Assembly: GCF_036227405.1 (NCBI RefSeq)
Contig: NZ_CP109473.1
Span: 3,038,001-3,102,000, forward strand
Origin: Streptomyces sp. NBC_01460
GTDB lineage: Bacteria > Actinomycetota > Actinomycetes > Streptomycetales > Streptomycetaceae
Length of the DNA: 64,000 nt
Direction: 5' to 3'
In this document: positions 53,295-62,918 of the stretch, one piece after another
How positions within the stretch are numbered: the first letter of the stretch is position 1
Layout: every line of letters begins with the position of its first letter
Notes under the pieces: generated by a model
Told to the model about the DNA's origin: nothing
Database searches by the model: none
What the model saw: only the letters and a program-made list of their open reading frames with translations
Translations under genes and position numbers: made by a program

Positions 53295-54564
53295 GCCCCT
53301 CACCGCCCCGTACGACTTCATCGGGATCGGACTCGGCCCGTTCAACCTCGGACTCGCCTGCCTGACCGAGCCGGTCGAGGAGCTGAACGGGGTGTTCCTG
53401 GAGTCCGAGCCGGACTTCGAGTGGCACTCGGGGATGTTCCTCGAAGGGGCCCATCTCCAGACCCCGTTCATGTCGGACCTGGTCACGATGGCCGACCCGA
53501 CCTCTCCGTACTCCTTCCTCAACTACCTGAAGGAGCGGGGCAGGCTCTACTCGTTCTACATCCGGGAGAACTTCTACCCGCTGCGGACCGAGTACAACGA
53601 CTACTGCCGGTGGGCGGCGGCCGGATTGAGCAGTATCCGATTCAACCAAACCGTACAGTCGGTTACCTACGACGAGGGCGACGGCCTGTACACCGTCCAC
53701 ACCGCCGGCAGCGCCTTCCGCGCCCGCCACCTCGTCTTGGGCACCGGCACCCCACCACACATCCCGGAGGCCTGCCAGGGCCTGGGCGGCGACTTCCTGC
53801 ACAACTCCCGCTACCTCCAGGAGAAGGCGGCGCTGCAGGCCAAGAAGTCCATCACCCTGGTGGGCAGCGGGCAGAGCGCGGCGGAGATCTACCACGACCT
53901 GCTCTCCGAGATCGATGTGCACGGCTACCGGCTGAACTGGGTGACGCGCTCGCCCCGCTTCTTCCCGCTGGAGTACACCAAGCTCACGCTGGAGATGACC
54001 TCGCCGGACTACGTGGACTACTTCCACGCCCTGCCCGAGGACACCCGCTACGGGCTGGAGTCCGGCCAGAAGGGGCTCTTCAAGGGCATCGACGGCGAGC
54101 TGATCGACTCGATCTTCGACCTGCTCTACCAGAAGAACCTGCCGGGCCCGGTCCCCACCCGCCTGCTCACCAACTCCGCGCTGCGGAGCGCGCGTTACGA
54201 GGAGTCCACGGGCACGTACACGCTGGGCCTCCGCCAGGAGGAGCAGGGCAGGGACTACGAGCTCGACAGCGAGGGCCTGATCCTCGCCACCGGCTACCGC
54301 TACGCCGCGCCTGCCTTCCTGGAGCCCGTCGCCGACCGCATCCGGCACGACGGCCGGGGCCGTTTCGACGTGGCCCGCAACTACAGCATCGACACCACCG
54401 GCCGCGGGATCTTCCTGCAGAACGCCGGGGTGCACACCCACTCGATCACCTCGCCCGACCTGGGCATGGGTGCGTACCGCAACGCGTACATCATCGGCGA
54501 ACTGCTCGGCCGTGAGTACTACCCGGTCGAGAAGTCCGTCGCCTTCCAGGAGTTCGCCGTATGA
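53278..54564 (+). CDS. desB: Cadaverine N-hydroxylase DesB
   Basis: 428 residues, using a TTG at 53278 inside the end of desA with GGGAGAG four bases before it. FAD motif [14 protein letters not shown] near residue 15, NADPH motif GSGQSAAEI near 200, ending with TGYR and [15 protein letters not shown]; this is the lysine/ornithine N-hydroxylase family. It adds the hydroxyl to cadaverine, using oxygen and NADPH. A small patch around 53628-53670 is richer in A and T than the rest. Its ATGA stop overlaps desC. Confidence 0.95.
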   Translation: MTALPEPLTAPYDFIGIGLGPFNLGLACLTEPVEELNGVFLESEPDFEWHSGMFLEGAHLQTPFMSDLVTMADPTSPYSFLNYLKERGRLYSFYIRENFYPLRTEYNDYCRWAAAGLSSIRFNQTVQSVTYDEGDGLYTVHTAGSAFRARHLVLGTGTPPHIPEACQGLGGDFLHNSRYLQEKAALQAKKSITLVGSGQSAAEIYHDLLSEIDVHGYRLNWVTRSPRFFPLEYTKLTLEMTSPDYVDYFHALPEDTRYGLESGQKGLFKGIDGELIDSIFDLLYQKNLPGPVPTRLLTNSALRSARYEESTGTYTLGLRQEEQGRDYELDSEGLILATGYRYAAPAFLEPVADRIRHDGRGRFDVARNYSIDTTGRGIFLQNAGVHTHSITSPDLGMGAYRNAYIIGELLGREYYPVEKSVAFQEFAV

Positions 54565-55136
54565 CCAGCACGAAACCGCTCGGGACGTTCACCGTCCGCC
54601 CCCTGGACCCCTCCCCCGGCCGGGAGGGCCGGCGGTCCGACGCGGAACTGGTCCACGCGTGGGTCACCCACCCCCGGTCGGCCTTCTGGATGATGGGTGA
54701 CGCCCGGCTGGAGGACGTCGAGCGGGAGTACATGGCGATAGCCGCCCACCCGCACCACGACGCCTTCATCGGGCTGCACGAGGGCGAGCCCGCCTTCCTC
54801 ATGGAGCGCTACGACCCCACCGAGGTCGAGCTCAAGGGGCTGTACGAGGCGGAGCCCGGCGACGTCGGGATGCACTTCCTTGTCGCCCCGCCCGAGAAGC
54901 CGGTGCACGGCTTCACCCTCGCCGTGATCACCACCGTCATGGAGACGCTGTTCGCGGACCCCCGGGTGCGCAGGGTCGTCGTCGAACCCGACGTCACCAA
55001 CACCGCGGTGCACGCGCTGAACAAGGCGGTCGGCTTCGAGGCGGTCCGCGAGATCACCAAGCCGGAGAAGCAAGCCCTGCTCAGCACCTGCACCCGCGAG
55101 CAGTTCGAGGCCGCGACCACGGGAGACGACCGATGA
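54561..55136 (+). CDS. desC: Acyl-CoA acyltransferase DesC
   Basis: 191 residues, ATGA-coupled to desB. GNAT-like siderophore acyltransferase (IucB/RhbD type) with [40 protein letters not shown] and [20 protein letters not shown]. It transfers succinyl (or acetyl) from CoA to N-hydroxycadaverine, giving the hydroxamate monomer. Overlaps desD by four bases. Confidence 0.95.
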   Translation: MTSTKPLGTFTVRPLDPSPGREGRRSDAELVHAWVTHPRSAFWMMGDARLEDVEREYMAIAAHPHHDAFIGLHEGEPAFLMERYDPTEVELKGLYEAEPGDVGMHFLVAPPEKPVHGFTLAVITTVMETLFADPRVRRVVVEPDVTNTAVHALNKAVGFEAVREITKPEKQALLSTCTREQFEAATTGDDR

Positions 55137-56914
55137 CCACGCACCCCACCACCGACGCCGTCGCCCACCTGACCCCCGAGCGCTGGGCGGTCGCCGACCG
55201 GCTCCTGATCCGCAAGGCGCTGGCCGAGTTCTCCCACGAGCGCATCCTGACCCCCGCCGCGCTCGGCGACGGCCGCTACCGCGTGCACAGCGACGACGGG
55301 ACGGTCGAGTACCGTTTCGCGGCCCGTCGCTTCGCGCTGGACCACTGGCAGGTCGACGCCGCCTCGATCACGCGCCACCGGCACGGCTCGGACCTCCCGC
55401 TGGACGCGCTGGAGTTCTTCGTCGAGCTGCGCTCCACGCTGGGCCTGTCGGCGGAGATCCTTCCGGTGTACCTGGAGGAGATCTCCTCCACGCTGGCCGG
55501 AACCGCGTACAAGCTGACCAAGGAACCGACCACCTCCGCACAGCTCGCCGTGGCCGGTTTCCAGGCCGTCGAGACCGGCATGACCGAGGGTCACCCCTGC
55601 TTTGTCGCCAACAACGGGCGGCTCGGCTTCGGCGTCGGCGAGTACCGCGCCTACGCCCCCGAGGCGGCGGCCGGGATCAAGCTGGTCTGGCTGGCCGCCC
55701 GGCGCGATCGCGCCACCTTCACGGCCGGTGCCGGGCTGGACTACCCCACCCTGATCGCCGGCGAGCTCGGCGGGAAGACCCTCGACAGGTTCGCGGCGCG
55801 GATGGCGGACCTCGGGCTCGACCTCGACGACTACCTGCTGATCCCGGTCCACCCCTGGCAGTGGTGGAACAAGCTCGCCGTCACCTTCGCGGGCGAGGTG
55901 GCCCGGCAGCACCTGGTCTGCCTGGGCGAGGGCGACGACGCGTACCTGGCCCAGCAGTCGATCCGGACCTTCTTCAACGCCGACCACCCCGGGAAGCACT
56001 ACGTCAAGACGGCCCTGTCCGTGCTGAACATGGGCTTCATGCGAGGGCTCTCCGCCGCGTACATGGAGGCCACCCCGGCGATCAACGACTGGCTGGCCGG
56101 TCTGATCGAGCAGGACGAGCTGCTGCGCGGAACCGGGTTCTCGATCATCCGGGAGCGGGCCGCCATCGGCTACCGCCACCAGGCCTACGAGGCGGCGACC
56201 GCCAAGGGCTCCCCGTACCTGAAGATGCTCGCCGCCCTGTGGCGGGAGAGCCCGGTCCCCTCCCTGACCGGCGACGAGCGTCTCGCCACCATGGCCTCCC
56301 TGATCCACACCGACGACGGGGGCCGCTCGGTGGCGGGCGCCCTGATCGCCGAGTCGGGGCTGGACCCGGCCGACTGGCTGCGCCGCTACCTGGACGCGTA
56401 CCTGGTGCCGGTGCTGCACAGCTTCTACGCCTACGACCTGGTCTTCATGCCCCATGGCGAGAACGTGATCCTGGTGATCGAGGACGGCGTCGTGCGCCGG
56501 ACGGTCTTCAAGGACATCGCCGAGGAGATCGCGGTCATGGACCCGGACGCGGTGCTGCCGCCCCAGGTCGAGCGGATCCGCGCCGACGTCCCCGAGGACA
56601 TGAAGCTGCTGTCGGTCCTCACCGACGTCTTCGACTGCTTCTTCCGCTTCCTGGGGGCCGGCCTGGCCACGGAGGGCGCCCTCGACGAGGAGACCTTCTG
56701 GCGGACGGTCGCCGAGTGCGTCAGGGGTTACCAGGACGCGGTGCCGCACCTCGCGGACAAGTTCGCGCGGTACGACATGTTCACGGAGGACTTCGCGCTC
56801 TCCTGCCTGAACCGGCTGCAGCTGCGCGACAACCGGCAGATGGTCGACCTGGAGGACCCCGCGGGCGCGCTCCAGCTGACCGGCCGCCTGCGGAACCCGA
56901 TCGCGGCGTACTGA
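55133..56914 (+). CDS. desD: NIS synthetase DesD
   Basis: 593 residues of the IucA/IucC family. Conserved N-terminal GHPCFVANNGRLGFGVGEYR near 145, HPWQWWNKL near 240, FFNADHPGKHYVKTALSVLN and the C-terminal reductase-like part with VLHSFYAYDLVFMPHGENVI. It uses ATP to adenylate the succinyl acid and condense hydroxamate units into desferrioxamine E or B. Last gene of the operon; a strong hairpin follows at 56923. Confidence 0.96.
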   Translation: MTTHPTTDAVAHLTPERWAVADRLLIRKALAEFSHERILTPAALGDGRYRVHSDDGTVEYRFAARRFALDHWQVDAASITRHRHGSDLPLDALEFFVELRSTLGLSAEILPVYLEEISSTLAGTAYKLTKEPTTSAQLAVAGFQAVETGMTEGHPCFVANNGRLGFGVGEYRAYAPEAAAGIKLVWLAARRDRATFTAGAGLDYPTLIAGELGGKTLDRFAARMADLGLDLDDYLLIPVHPWQWWNKLAVTFAGEVARQHLVCLGEGDDAYLAQQSIRTFFNADHPGKHYVKTALSVLNMGFMRGLSAAYMEATPAINDWLAGLIEQDELLRGTGFSIIRERAAIGYRHQAYEAATAKGSPYLKMLAALWRESPVPSLTGDERLATMASLIHTDDGGRSVAGALIAESGLDPADWLRRYLDAYLVPVLHSFYAYDLVFMPHGENVILVIEDGVVRRTVFKDIAEEIAVMDPDAVLPPQVERIRADVPEDMKLLSVLTDVFDCFFRFLGAGLATEGALDEETFWRTVAECVRGYQDAVPHLADKFARYDMFTEDFALSCLNRLQLRDNRQMVDLEDPAGALQLTGRLRNPIAAY

Positions 56915-56922
56915 GGGGGGCG

Positions 56923-56953
56923 TCCGGCCCCGCCCTTCGCGGGCGGGGCCGGA
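56923..56953 (+). terminator. Hairpin after desD
   Basis: TCCGGCCCCGCCC (56923-56935) and GGGCGGGGCCGGA (56941-56953) form a perfect 13-base stem with a 5-base loop, 8 bases after the desD stop. No T-tract follows. Confidence 0.7.
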
Positions 56954-57061
56954 TGAGAATGTACGGCCCATTTCCGACATACCAGCACCCCTCCATGAGA
57001 TTCCTGCCCGATTTCGGGCAGATTTCTTGCGTAACGACCCCGATCCACGCAATATCGACGG

Positions 57062-57337
57062 GTGCTCGAACGCCGCCCCACGCATGACGACCTCATCGAC
57101 CACCTCGTACGCTCCACCGCGCTCCAGCGCGGCGAGGCCGCCCGGGTGATCCTCGACGTGCTGGCGTACTTCGACGAGACGACGGAGGACTTCGTCCGGC
57201 GCCGCCACCGCGAACTGCAGGCGGGCGGCCTGGTCAACACGGAGATCTTCGAGCGGATCGCGGCCGAGCTGCCGCACCGCGCGGTGGCACCGCAGGAGCT
57301 CTCGCTCCGCCAGCTGCGCCGCATCGTCTACGGCTGA
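57062..57337 (+). CDS. Small conserved protein, possible HU-like N-terminus
   Basis: 91 residues from the GTG at 57062 with only AATATCGACGG before it, so the start is uncertain. The N-terminal half, DDLIDHLVRSTALQRGEAAR then VILDVLAYFDE, has the spacing of the dimerising helices of HU-type nucleoid proteins, but the DNA-binding arm is missing. The rest is charged and helical (DFVRRRHRELQAGGLVNTEI, LPHRAVAPQELSLRQLRRIV). I recall similar proteins as hypotheticals in Streptomyces. It is set between desD and glmS, 59 bases before the latter; no link is evident. Confidence 0.6.
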   Translation: MLERRPTHDDLIDHLVRSTALQRGEAARVILDVLAYFDETTEDFVRRRHRELQAGGLVNTEIFERIAAELPHRAVAPQELSLRQLRRIVYG

Positions 57338-57396
57338 GCCCGAAGGGGCGGCACCGGGCACCGGACTTTTGTACGTCGATGGAGGGCAGAGACTCT

Positions 57397-59226
57397 ATGT
57401 GCGGGATCGTCGGTTACATCGGGAAGCGTGACGTGGCTCCCCTGCTGCTGGAAGGCCTGCAGCGGCTGGAGTACCGGGGCTACGACTCCGCGGGCATCGC
57501 CATCACGGGCAAGGCCCCGGCGGGCAGGCCCGGCACGCTGAAGACGGTCAAGGCCAAGGGCCGGGTCCGCGAGCTGGAGGCCCGCGTGCCCAAGCGGTTC
57601 GCGGGTACCACCGGCATCGCCCACACCCGCTGGGCCACCCACGGCGCCCCGAGCGACGAGAACGCGCACCCGCACCTGGACGCGGAGAACAAGGTCGCCG
57701 TCGTCCACAACGGCATCATCGACAACGCCTCCGAGCTCCGCGCGAAGCTCGTCGCCGACGGCATCGAGTTCCTCTCCGAGACCGACACCGAGGTGCTGGT
57801 CCACCTGATCGCCCGCTCGGGAGCGCTCACGCTGGAGGAGAAGGTCCGCGAGGCGCTGAAGCTCGTCGAGGGCACGTACGGCGTCGCCGTCCTGCACGCC
57901 GACTTCAACGACCGCATCGTCGTCGCCCGCAACGGCTCCCCCGTCGTGCTCGGCATCGGCGAGAAGGAGATGTTCGTCGCCTCCGACGTGGCCGCCCTGG
58001 TCGCGCACACCCGCCAGATCGTCACCCTCGACGACGGCGAGATGGCCACCCTCAAGGCCGACGACTTCCGTACGTACACCACGGAGGGCTCGACCACGAC
58101 GGCCACGCCGACCACCGTGGAGTGGGAGGCCGAGTCGTACGACATGGGCGGCCACGACACGTACATGCACAAGGAGATCTCCGAGCAGGCCGACGCCGTG
58201 GACCGCGTGCTGCGCGGCCGCATCGACGACCGCTTCTCCACCGTGCACCTGGGCGGCCTGAACCTGGACGCGCGCGAGGCGCGCGGGGTCCGCCGGATCA
58301 AGATCCTGGGCTGCGGCACCTCGTACCACGCGGGCATGATCGGCGCCGGCCTCATCGAGGAGCTGGCCCGCATCCCCGCGGACGCCGAGCCCGCGTCCGA
58401 GTTCCGCTACCGCAACCCGGTCGTGGACCCCGACACCCTCTACGTCGCCGTCTCGCAGTCCGGCGAGACCTACGACGTGCTGGCCGCCGTGCAGGAGCTC
58501 AAGCGCAAGGGCGCCCGCGTCCTGGGCGTCGTGAACGTCGTCGGCTCGGCGATCGCCCGTGAGGCGGACGGCGGCATGTACGTCCACGCGGGCCCCGAGG
58601 TCTGCGTCGTCTCCACCAAGTGCTTCACCAACACCGTCGTGGCCTTCGCGCTGCTCGCCCTGCACCTGGGCCGCATCCGCGACCTCTCGGTCTCCGACGG
58701 CAAGCGGATCATCGAGGGCCTGCGCAAGCTGCCCGAGCAGATCGGGGAGATCCTCGCGGCCGAGGACGACATCAAGAAGCTGGCCGAGGAGTACGCGGGC
58801 GCGCAGTCGATGATGTTCATCGGCCGGGTCCGGGGCTACCCCGTCGCGCTGGAGGCCTCCCTGAAGCTCAAGGAGATCTCCTACATCCACGCCGAGGCCT
58901 ACCCCGCCTCGGAGCTCAAGCACGGCCCCCTCGCGCTCATCGAGCCCGCGCTCCCCACGGTCGCGATCGTCCCGGACGACGACCTGCTGGAGAAGAACCG
59001 CGCCGCGCTCGAGGAGATCAAGGCCCGCAGCGGGCGCATCCTCGCGGTCGCCCACCGCGAGCAGGAGAAGGCCGACCACACGATCGTCGTCCCGAAGAAC
59101 GAGAACGAGCTGGACCCGATCCTCATGGGCATCCCGCTCCAGCTGCTCGCCTACCACACGGCGCTGGCCATGGGCCGTGACATCGACAAGCCGCGCAACC
59201 TGGCGAAGTCGGTCACGGTCGAGTAG
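57397..59226 (+). CDS. glmS: Glucosamine-6-phosphate synthase (isomerising)
   Basis: 609 residues from the ATG at 57397 (GGAGGGC upstream), which makes Cys the residue after Met, the glutaminase nucleophile. N-terminal glutamine amidotransferase (MCGIVGYIGKRDVAPLLLEG, TRWATHGAPSDENAHPH), then two sugar-isomerase (SIS) domains (GCGTSYHAGMIGAGLIEELA, GRVRGYPVALEASLKLKEIS, SELKHGPLALI) and the C-terminal KPRNLAKSVTVE. It converts fructose-6-phosphate and glutamine to glucosamine-6-phosphate for cell-wall amino sugars. Streptomycetes commonly hold two such genes; this position next to adpA fits the glmS2 copy. No riboswitch-like ribozyme is visible upstream. Confidence 0.95.
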   Translation: MCGIVGYIGKRDVAPLLLEGLQRLEYRGYDSAGIAITGKAPAGRPGTLKTVKAKGRVRELEARVPKRFAGTTGIAHTRWATHGAPSDENAHPHLDAENKVAVVHNGIIDNASELRAKLVADGIEFLSETDTEVLVHLIARSGALTLEEKVREALKLVEGTYGVAVLHADFNDRIVVARNGSPVVLGIGEKEMFVASDVAALVAHTRQIVTLDDGEMATLKADDFRTYTTEGSTTTATPTTVEWEAESYDMGGHDTYMHKEISEQADAVDRVLRGRIDDRFSTVHLGGLNLDAREARGVRRIKILGCGTSYHAGMIGAGLIEELARIPADAEPASEFRYRNPVVDPDTLYVAVSQSGETYDVLAAVQELKRKGARVLGVVNVVGSAIAREADGGMYVHAGPEVCVVSTKCFTNTVVAFALLALHLGRIRDLSVSDGKRIIEGLRKLPEQIGEILAAEDDIKKLAEEYAGAQSMMFIGRVRGYPVALEASLKLKEISYIHAEAYPASELKHGPLALIEPALPTVAIVPDDDLLEKNRAALEEIKARSGRILAVAHREQEKADHTIVVPKNENELDPILMGIPLQLLAYHTALAMGRDIDKPRNLAKSVTVE

Positions 59227-59255
59227 CACCCCCGCCCGGCACCTACAAGCAGCGC

Positions 59256-59286
59256 AAAGGCCCCTGACGTCGCGTCAGGGGCCTTT
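59256..59286. terminator. Bidirectional terminator with a perfect 14-bp stem
   Basis: AAAGGCCCCTGACG (59256-59269) and CGTCAGGGGCCTTT (59273-59286) with a 3-base loop, flanked by A and T runs on both strands. It separates the convergent glmS and stress-protein genes and would work in both directions. Confidence 0.85.
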
Positions 59287-59294
59287 CGGCGCTC

Positions 59295-59816
59295 TCAGGG
59301 GATGACGATGACCGGGCGCTGCGCCCGGCGCGCGAGACGGCCGGCCACGGATCCGAAGATGCGGCCCACGATGCCGTGCGTCGAGCCGACGACGATGGCG
59401 TCGGCCGAGTACTCCCGGCCGACCTCCTCCAGCTCGTGACAGATGTCCCCGCCGCGCTCCACGAGCACCCAGGGGATCTCCGCGAGATAGTCCGCGCAGG
59501 CCAGCTCGAGACCGAGGACCTCGGTGCGGTGATCGGGGACGTCGACGAAGACGGGCGGCTCGCAGCCGGCCCACACGGTGGTGGGCAGCCGGTTGGCCAC
59601 ATGGACGATGATCAGCCCCGAGCCGTGCCGGTGCGCCATTCCGATGGCGTACGCGAGGGCTCGTTCGCTGGACATGGAGCCGTCGAATCCGACCACGACG
59701 CCATGCCGGAAGGCTGGATCGCAGGAAGGGCGCGACTCTCCGACCGGCCGCGGTTCCGACCCGGGGTCGGCTACCTGCTTGCGGTCTGCGGGTTCAGGGA
59801 TTTCGTGACCGGCCAT
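59295..59816 (-). CDS. Universal stress protein (UspA family)
   Basis: 173 residues from the ATG at 59816; more upstream starts are in frame but lack a ribosome site. The single Usp domain starts HGVVVGFDGSMSSERALAYA and ends VGSTHGIVGRIFGSVAGRLA RRAQRPVIVIP, including the G-2x-G-9x-G-S/T ATP-binding pattern. About 35 Pro/Arg-rich residues precede it. Usp proteins accumulate in stress and bind ATP or AMP; roles in Streptomyces are unknown. Transcribed away from the adpA upstream region, 824 bases from the adpA start. Confidence 0.85.
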   Translation of the reverse strand: MAGHEIPEPADRKQVADPGSEPRPVGESRPSCDPAFRHGVVVGFDGSMSSERALAYAIGMAHRHGSGLIIVHVANRLPTTVWAGCEPPVFVDVPDHRTEVLGLELACADYLAEIPWVLVERGGDICHELEEVGREYSADAIVVGSTHGIVGRIFGSVAGRLARRAQRPVIVIP

Positions 59817-60640
59817 CGGTGTCTCGGCGAAGAGAGTCCTCGTGAGGAGGGAGCGGTGTGGAGGTGTACCTGCGAGCGGTGAAGCTGTGTCCGGGAAACA
59901 TCTTCCCAACCCCCTACCCCCAAGGGTACGGCGCCACTCCTCCACTGCCCAGCCCTCGCACGGCGCATGCGGCAATGGAGGGAGCATGCCGGAGACCGCC
60001 CCGGATGGCAATGCCGGTTGCGTCGTACATCCAGCTCGTGGACGCTCTGACGGGTTCAGGTCACCCTGTCCGGCCGGCCGCCGCGACGATCCGTGCAAGG
60101 CGGCCGAATGCGCCACCAGGACCGCCGGCGGGAGTCGTCACACCCCGCCATCACGCAATCGCGCATCGTCGATCTCCGGAGTCCGGACGCCCTCCAGTGG
60201 CTTCTGAGGCGCATGGGGGCTTCCGGAGGCAGAGGGCGTACGCCGGTCGCATGACTGGAATACGCGCACGCAACCATCGGTTTTCAGCCAACTTCACCTC
60301 CACCCCCTCCTCCTGGTGTCAGGGCTGCCCAACCCGCATGCCACCAGGCAGGAATAGACCGCGCGGTACGCTTTGACCCTACGGGGACGGGCCATGATCG
60401 CGATGCGCACTTCCCTGTGGCGCTCACGAGTGAAACCCTTCGTGATCGAACGCTTCGGGCCACGTTGCCTTGTCGACATAGTGCCGGTGGGGGAACGTGT
60501 CACGTCGGGACCACGGGACGCAGTAGATTCGATCATGAGTGTCGAGGACTGGGGACGCGTGCGAGACCGAGGGGAAACGTGCAGGAGCGACAGGCCCGTA
60601 GGGACCAGGAAGACGCGAACACCGAGGGGGGCTTAGCGTC
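59817..60640. other. 824-base non-coding region upstream of adpA
   Basis: No gene is supported here; open frames in it lack the third-position GC bias of the neighbours. The sequence is noticeably less GC-rich than the rest. It should hold the adpA promoter and regulatory sites: a TAGATT -10-like hexamer (60524-60529), an ACGTG-T-CACGT palindrome (60495-60505) and a TCAC-GA-GTGA repeat (60424-60433) are candidates. In S. griseus and S. coelicolor adpA is read from a long upstream region, bound by the gamma-butyrolactone receptor and by AdpA itself. Confidence 0.5.
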
Positions 60641-61873
60641 ATGAGCCAGGACTCCGCCACCGCAACGGAGGCCGCACGGAAACTGACCGGGCGGCGACGC
60701 CGGGAAGTCGTAGCCGTACTGCTGTTCAGTGGCGGCCCTATCTTCGAGAGCTCCATTCCGCTCTCAGTTTTCGGAATCGACCGGCAGGACGCGGGAGTTC
60801 CGCGCTACCGCCTGTTGGTGTGCGGGGGTGAGGAAGGACCGCTGCGCACCACCGGCGGACTCGAACTCAGCGCGCCGTACGGCCTGGAGGCGATCAGCAG
60901 GGCCGGCACCGTCGTGGTGCCCGCCTGGCGGTCCATCACCTCCCCGCCGCCCGCCGAGGCCCTGGACGCGCTGCGCCGCGCCCATGAGGAGGGCGCCCGC
61001 ATCGTCGGACTCTGCACGGGGGCCTTCGTCCTCGCGGCGGCCGGCCTGCTGGACGGCCGCCCGGCCACCACGCACTGGATGTACGCACCGACACTGGCCA
61101 AGCGCTATCCGTCGGTGCACGTCGATCCGCGTGAGCTGTTCGTCGACGACGGCGACGTGCTCACCTCGGCCGGGACCGCGGCCGGAATCGACCTGTGCCT
61201 CCACATAGTCCGTACCGACCACGGCACCGAGGCGGCCGGGGCGCTGGCGCGCCGGCTCGTCGTACCGCCGCGGCGCAGTGGCGGCCAGGAGCGCTACCTC
61301 GACAGGTCTTTACCCGAAGAGATCGGCTCCGACCCGCTCGCCGAGGTCGTGGCCTGGGCCCTGGAGCACCTCCACGAGCAGTTCGACGTGGAGACCCTGG
61401 CCGCGCGCGCCTACATGAGCCGACGGACCTTCGACCGCAGGTTCCGTTCGCTCACGGGCAGCGCACCGCTCCAGTGGCTCATCACCCAGCGCGTGCTGCA
61501 GGCGCAGCGGCTGCTCGAGACCTCCGACTACTCGGTCGACGAGGTGGCGGGCCGCTGCGGCTTCCGCTCGCCCGTCGCGCTGCGCGGGCACTTCCGCCGC
61601 CAGCTGGGGTCCTCCCCCGCCGCGTACCGGGCCGCCTACCGGGCCCGCCGTCCGCAGGGAGGGCCGCTGGAGAGCGTCACGGCGGTGCTGGACACGTCCG
61701 TCCCCGTCCAGGGCACGGCGTCGAGCCGCCGCGCCGCCGCGGCGTCCTCACCCGGCCTGTCCCCGGTCACCGCCACGACCGCCTCCGGCGGCCCCGTGGA
61801 GCGTCTCGGAGCGGGTCCCGAGGCGTACGTTCCGGGCCGCCCGGCCCTGCCGGGGCAGCGCAGCGCCCCGTAG
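60641..61873 (+). CDS. adpA: AdpA (BldH), central developmental regulator, with a TTA codon
   Basis: 410 residues, ATG at 60641 preceded by GAGGGGGG. N-terminal DJ-1/PfpI-like domain (about 25-205: [40 protein letters not shown]) and C-terminal AraC-type DNA-binding domain (about 240-330: [40 protein letters not shown]). It activates sporulation, aerial growth and antibiotic genes across the genome. Codon 224 (61310-61312), in the linker between the two domains, is TTA, so translation needs the bldA tRNA; this is the classic bldA to adpA link. The tail past residue 335 is low-complexity Pro/Ala/Ser. Followed by ornA at 10 bases, the conserved neighbour in streptomycetes. Confidence 0.97.
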   Translation: MSQDSATATEAARKLTGRRRREVVAVLLFSGGPIFESSIPLSVFGIDRQDAGVPRYRLLVCGGEEGPLRTTGGLELSAPYGLEAISRAGTVVVPAWRSITSPPPAEALDALRRAHEEGARIVGLCTGAFVLAAAGLLDGRPATTHWMYAPTLAKRYPSVHVDPRELFVDDGDVLTSAGTAAGIDLCLHIVRTDHGTEAAGALARRLVVPPRRSGGQERYLDRSLPEEIGSDPLAEVVAWALEHLHEQFDVETLAARAYMSRRTFDRRFRSLTGSAPLQWLITQRVLQAQRLLETSDYSVDEVAGRCGFRSPVALRGHFRRQLGSSPAAYRAAYRARRPQGGPLESVTAVLDTSVPVQGTASSRRAAAASSPGLSPVTATTASGGPVERLGAGPEAYVPGRPALPGQRSAP

Positions 61874-61883
61874 GGTGGGGCGC

Positions 61884-62489
61884 ATGAACGACCGCATGGT
61901 GTGGATCGACTGCGAGATGACCGGGCTCTCGCTGACGGACGACGCACTCATCGAGGTGGCCGCACTGGTCACCGACTCGGAACTGAACGTGCTCGGCGAA
62001 GGGGTGGACATCGTGATCCGCCCGCCGGACGCGGCCCTGGAGACCATGCCCGAGGTGGTGCGGCAGATGCACACCGCCTCGGGCCTCCTCGACGAGCTGG
62101 CCGGGGGCACGACCCTGGCCGACGCCGAGGAGCGGGTCCTGGCCTACATCCGCGAGCACGTGAAGGAGCCGGGCAAGGCCCCTCTGTGCGGAAACTCGGT
62201 CGGCACGGACCGGGGCTTCCTCGCGCGGGACATGCCGTCCCTGGAGGGCTACCTCCACTACCGGATCGTCGATGTGTCCTCGGTCAAGGAGCTGGCGCGC
62301 CGCTGGTATCCGAGGGCGTACTTCAACAGTCCGGACAAGAACGGCAACCACCGGGCCCTGGCCGACATCCGCGACTCCATCACGGAGCTCCGTTACTACC
62401 GGGACGCGGTCTTCGTGCCGCAGCCCGGACCGGACTCGGCCCGCGCCAAGGAGATCGCGGCGCGCCACACGCCGGCCGCCGGACAGTAG
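61884..62489 (+). CDS. ornA: Oligoribonuclease OrnA
   Basis: 201 residues from the ATG at 61884 (TAGGGTGGGGC upstream); a GTG three codons earlier is also possible. DEDDh 3'-5' exonuclease: [20 protein letters not shown] (Asp and Glu of motif I), [20 protein letters not shown] and [19 protein letters not shown] (motif III with its His). It hydrolyses very short RNA fragments and is needed for normal growth and development. Next to adpA, as in S. griseus and S. coelicolor. A hairpin follows at 62507. Confidence 0.96.
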   Translation: MNDRMVWIDCEMTGLSLTDDALIEVAALVTDSELNVLGEGVDIVIRPPDAALETMPEVVRQMHTASGLLDELAGGTTLADAEERVLAYIREHVKEPGKAPLCGNSVGTDRGFLARDMPSLEGYLHYRIVDVSSVKELARRWYPRAYFNSPDKNGNHRALADIRDSITELRYYRDAVFVPQPGPDSARAKEIAARHTPAAGQ

Positions 62490-62506
62490 GCGCACGACCC
62501 CGCTGC

Positions 62507-62530
62507 TCACGGGCCCTCCGGGGCCCGTGA
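62507..62530 (+). terminator. Hairpin after ornA
   Basis: TCACGGGCCC (62507-62516) and GGGCCCGTGA (62521-62530) form a perfect 10-base stem with a TCCG loop, 18 bases after the ornA stop and before the tRNA gene. Confidence 0.65.
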
Positions 62531-62616
62531 TCGGCCCCTGAGGAACTCGGGCGCGAGCACCCGCTCGGACCCTGTACACTTTTTCTCGGCCGGTCAGGAA
62601 AGCGACCGGGCGACAT

Positions 62617-62690
62617 GGTGGGTATAGCTCAGCTGGCAGAGCACCTGGTTGTGGTCCAGGATGTCGCGGGTTCAAGTCCCGTTACTCACC
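62617..62690 (+). tRNA. tRNA-His (anticodon GUG)
   Basis: The acceptor stem GTGGGTA (62618-62624) pairs with TACTCAC (62683-62689). The extra G at 62617 is the G-1 that marks histidine tRNA and pairs with discriminator C at 62690. D-arm GCTCAGCTGGCAGAGC, anticodon arm CCTGG-TTGTGGT-CCAGG with anticodon GTG at 62651-62653, T-arm GCGGGTTCAAGTCCCGT. No CCA is encoded. The tRNA follows ornA as in related genomes and has its own terminator downstream. Confidence 0.97.
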
Positions 62691-62700
62691 CTGATTGATC

Positions 62701-62732
62701 AAGGCCCGACCTGTGAGAACAGGTCGGGCCTT
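62701..62732 (+). terminator. tRNA-His terminator
   Basis: AAGGCCCGACCTGT (62701-62714) and ACAGGTCGGGCCTT (62719-62732) give a perfect 14-base stem with a GAGA loop, 10 bases after the tRNA end, ending in TT. Confidence 0.85.
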
Positions 62733-62918
62733 CGTCATGTCCGGAACGTCGGGACGCGGCGGGAACACCGGCGCCGAGCCCCGCATGGAACGCCGGCCAC
62801 CGGGCATCCGAGAGAACGGTCCCGCCGCGCTTTCCCCCGACGCGGCGGGGCCGCCCCTCGGGGGCGGCGGACCGCACCCCTGGCGCCCGGCCCCTGCCGG
62901 AGCGAGCGCGTGACGGTG

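Noticed and set aside
57338..57396. glmS ribozyme or riboswitch upstream of glmS
   Set aside because: The gap is only 59 bases, too short for the ribozyme, and no core pairing was seen.
57328..59229. A 633-codon - strand frame opposite glmS
   Set aside because: Shadow of a clear glmS gene; no domain and Val/Asp/Arg-rich composition.
60373..60636. An 87-codon + strand frame ending four bases before adpA
   Set aside because: It starts at TTG or an internal ATG without a ribosome site, has mixed third-position GC unlike genes here, and lies where the adpA leader and promoter are expected. Kept as non-coding.
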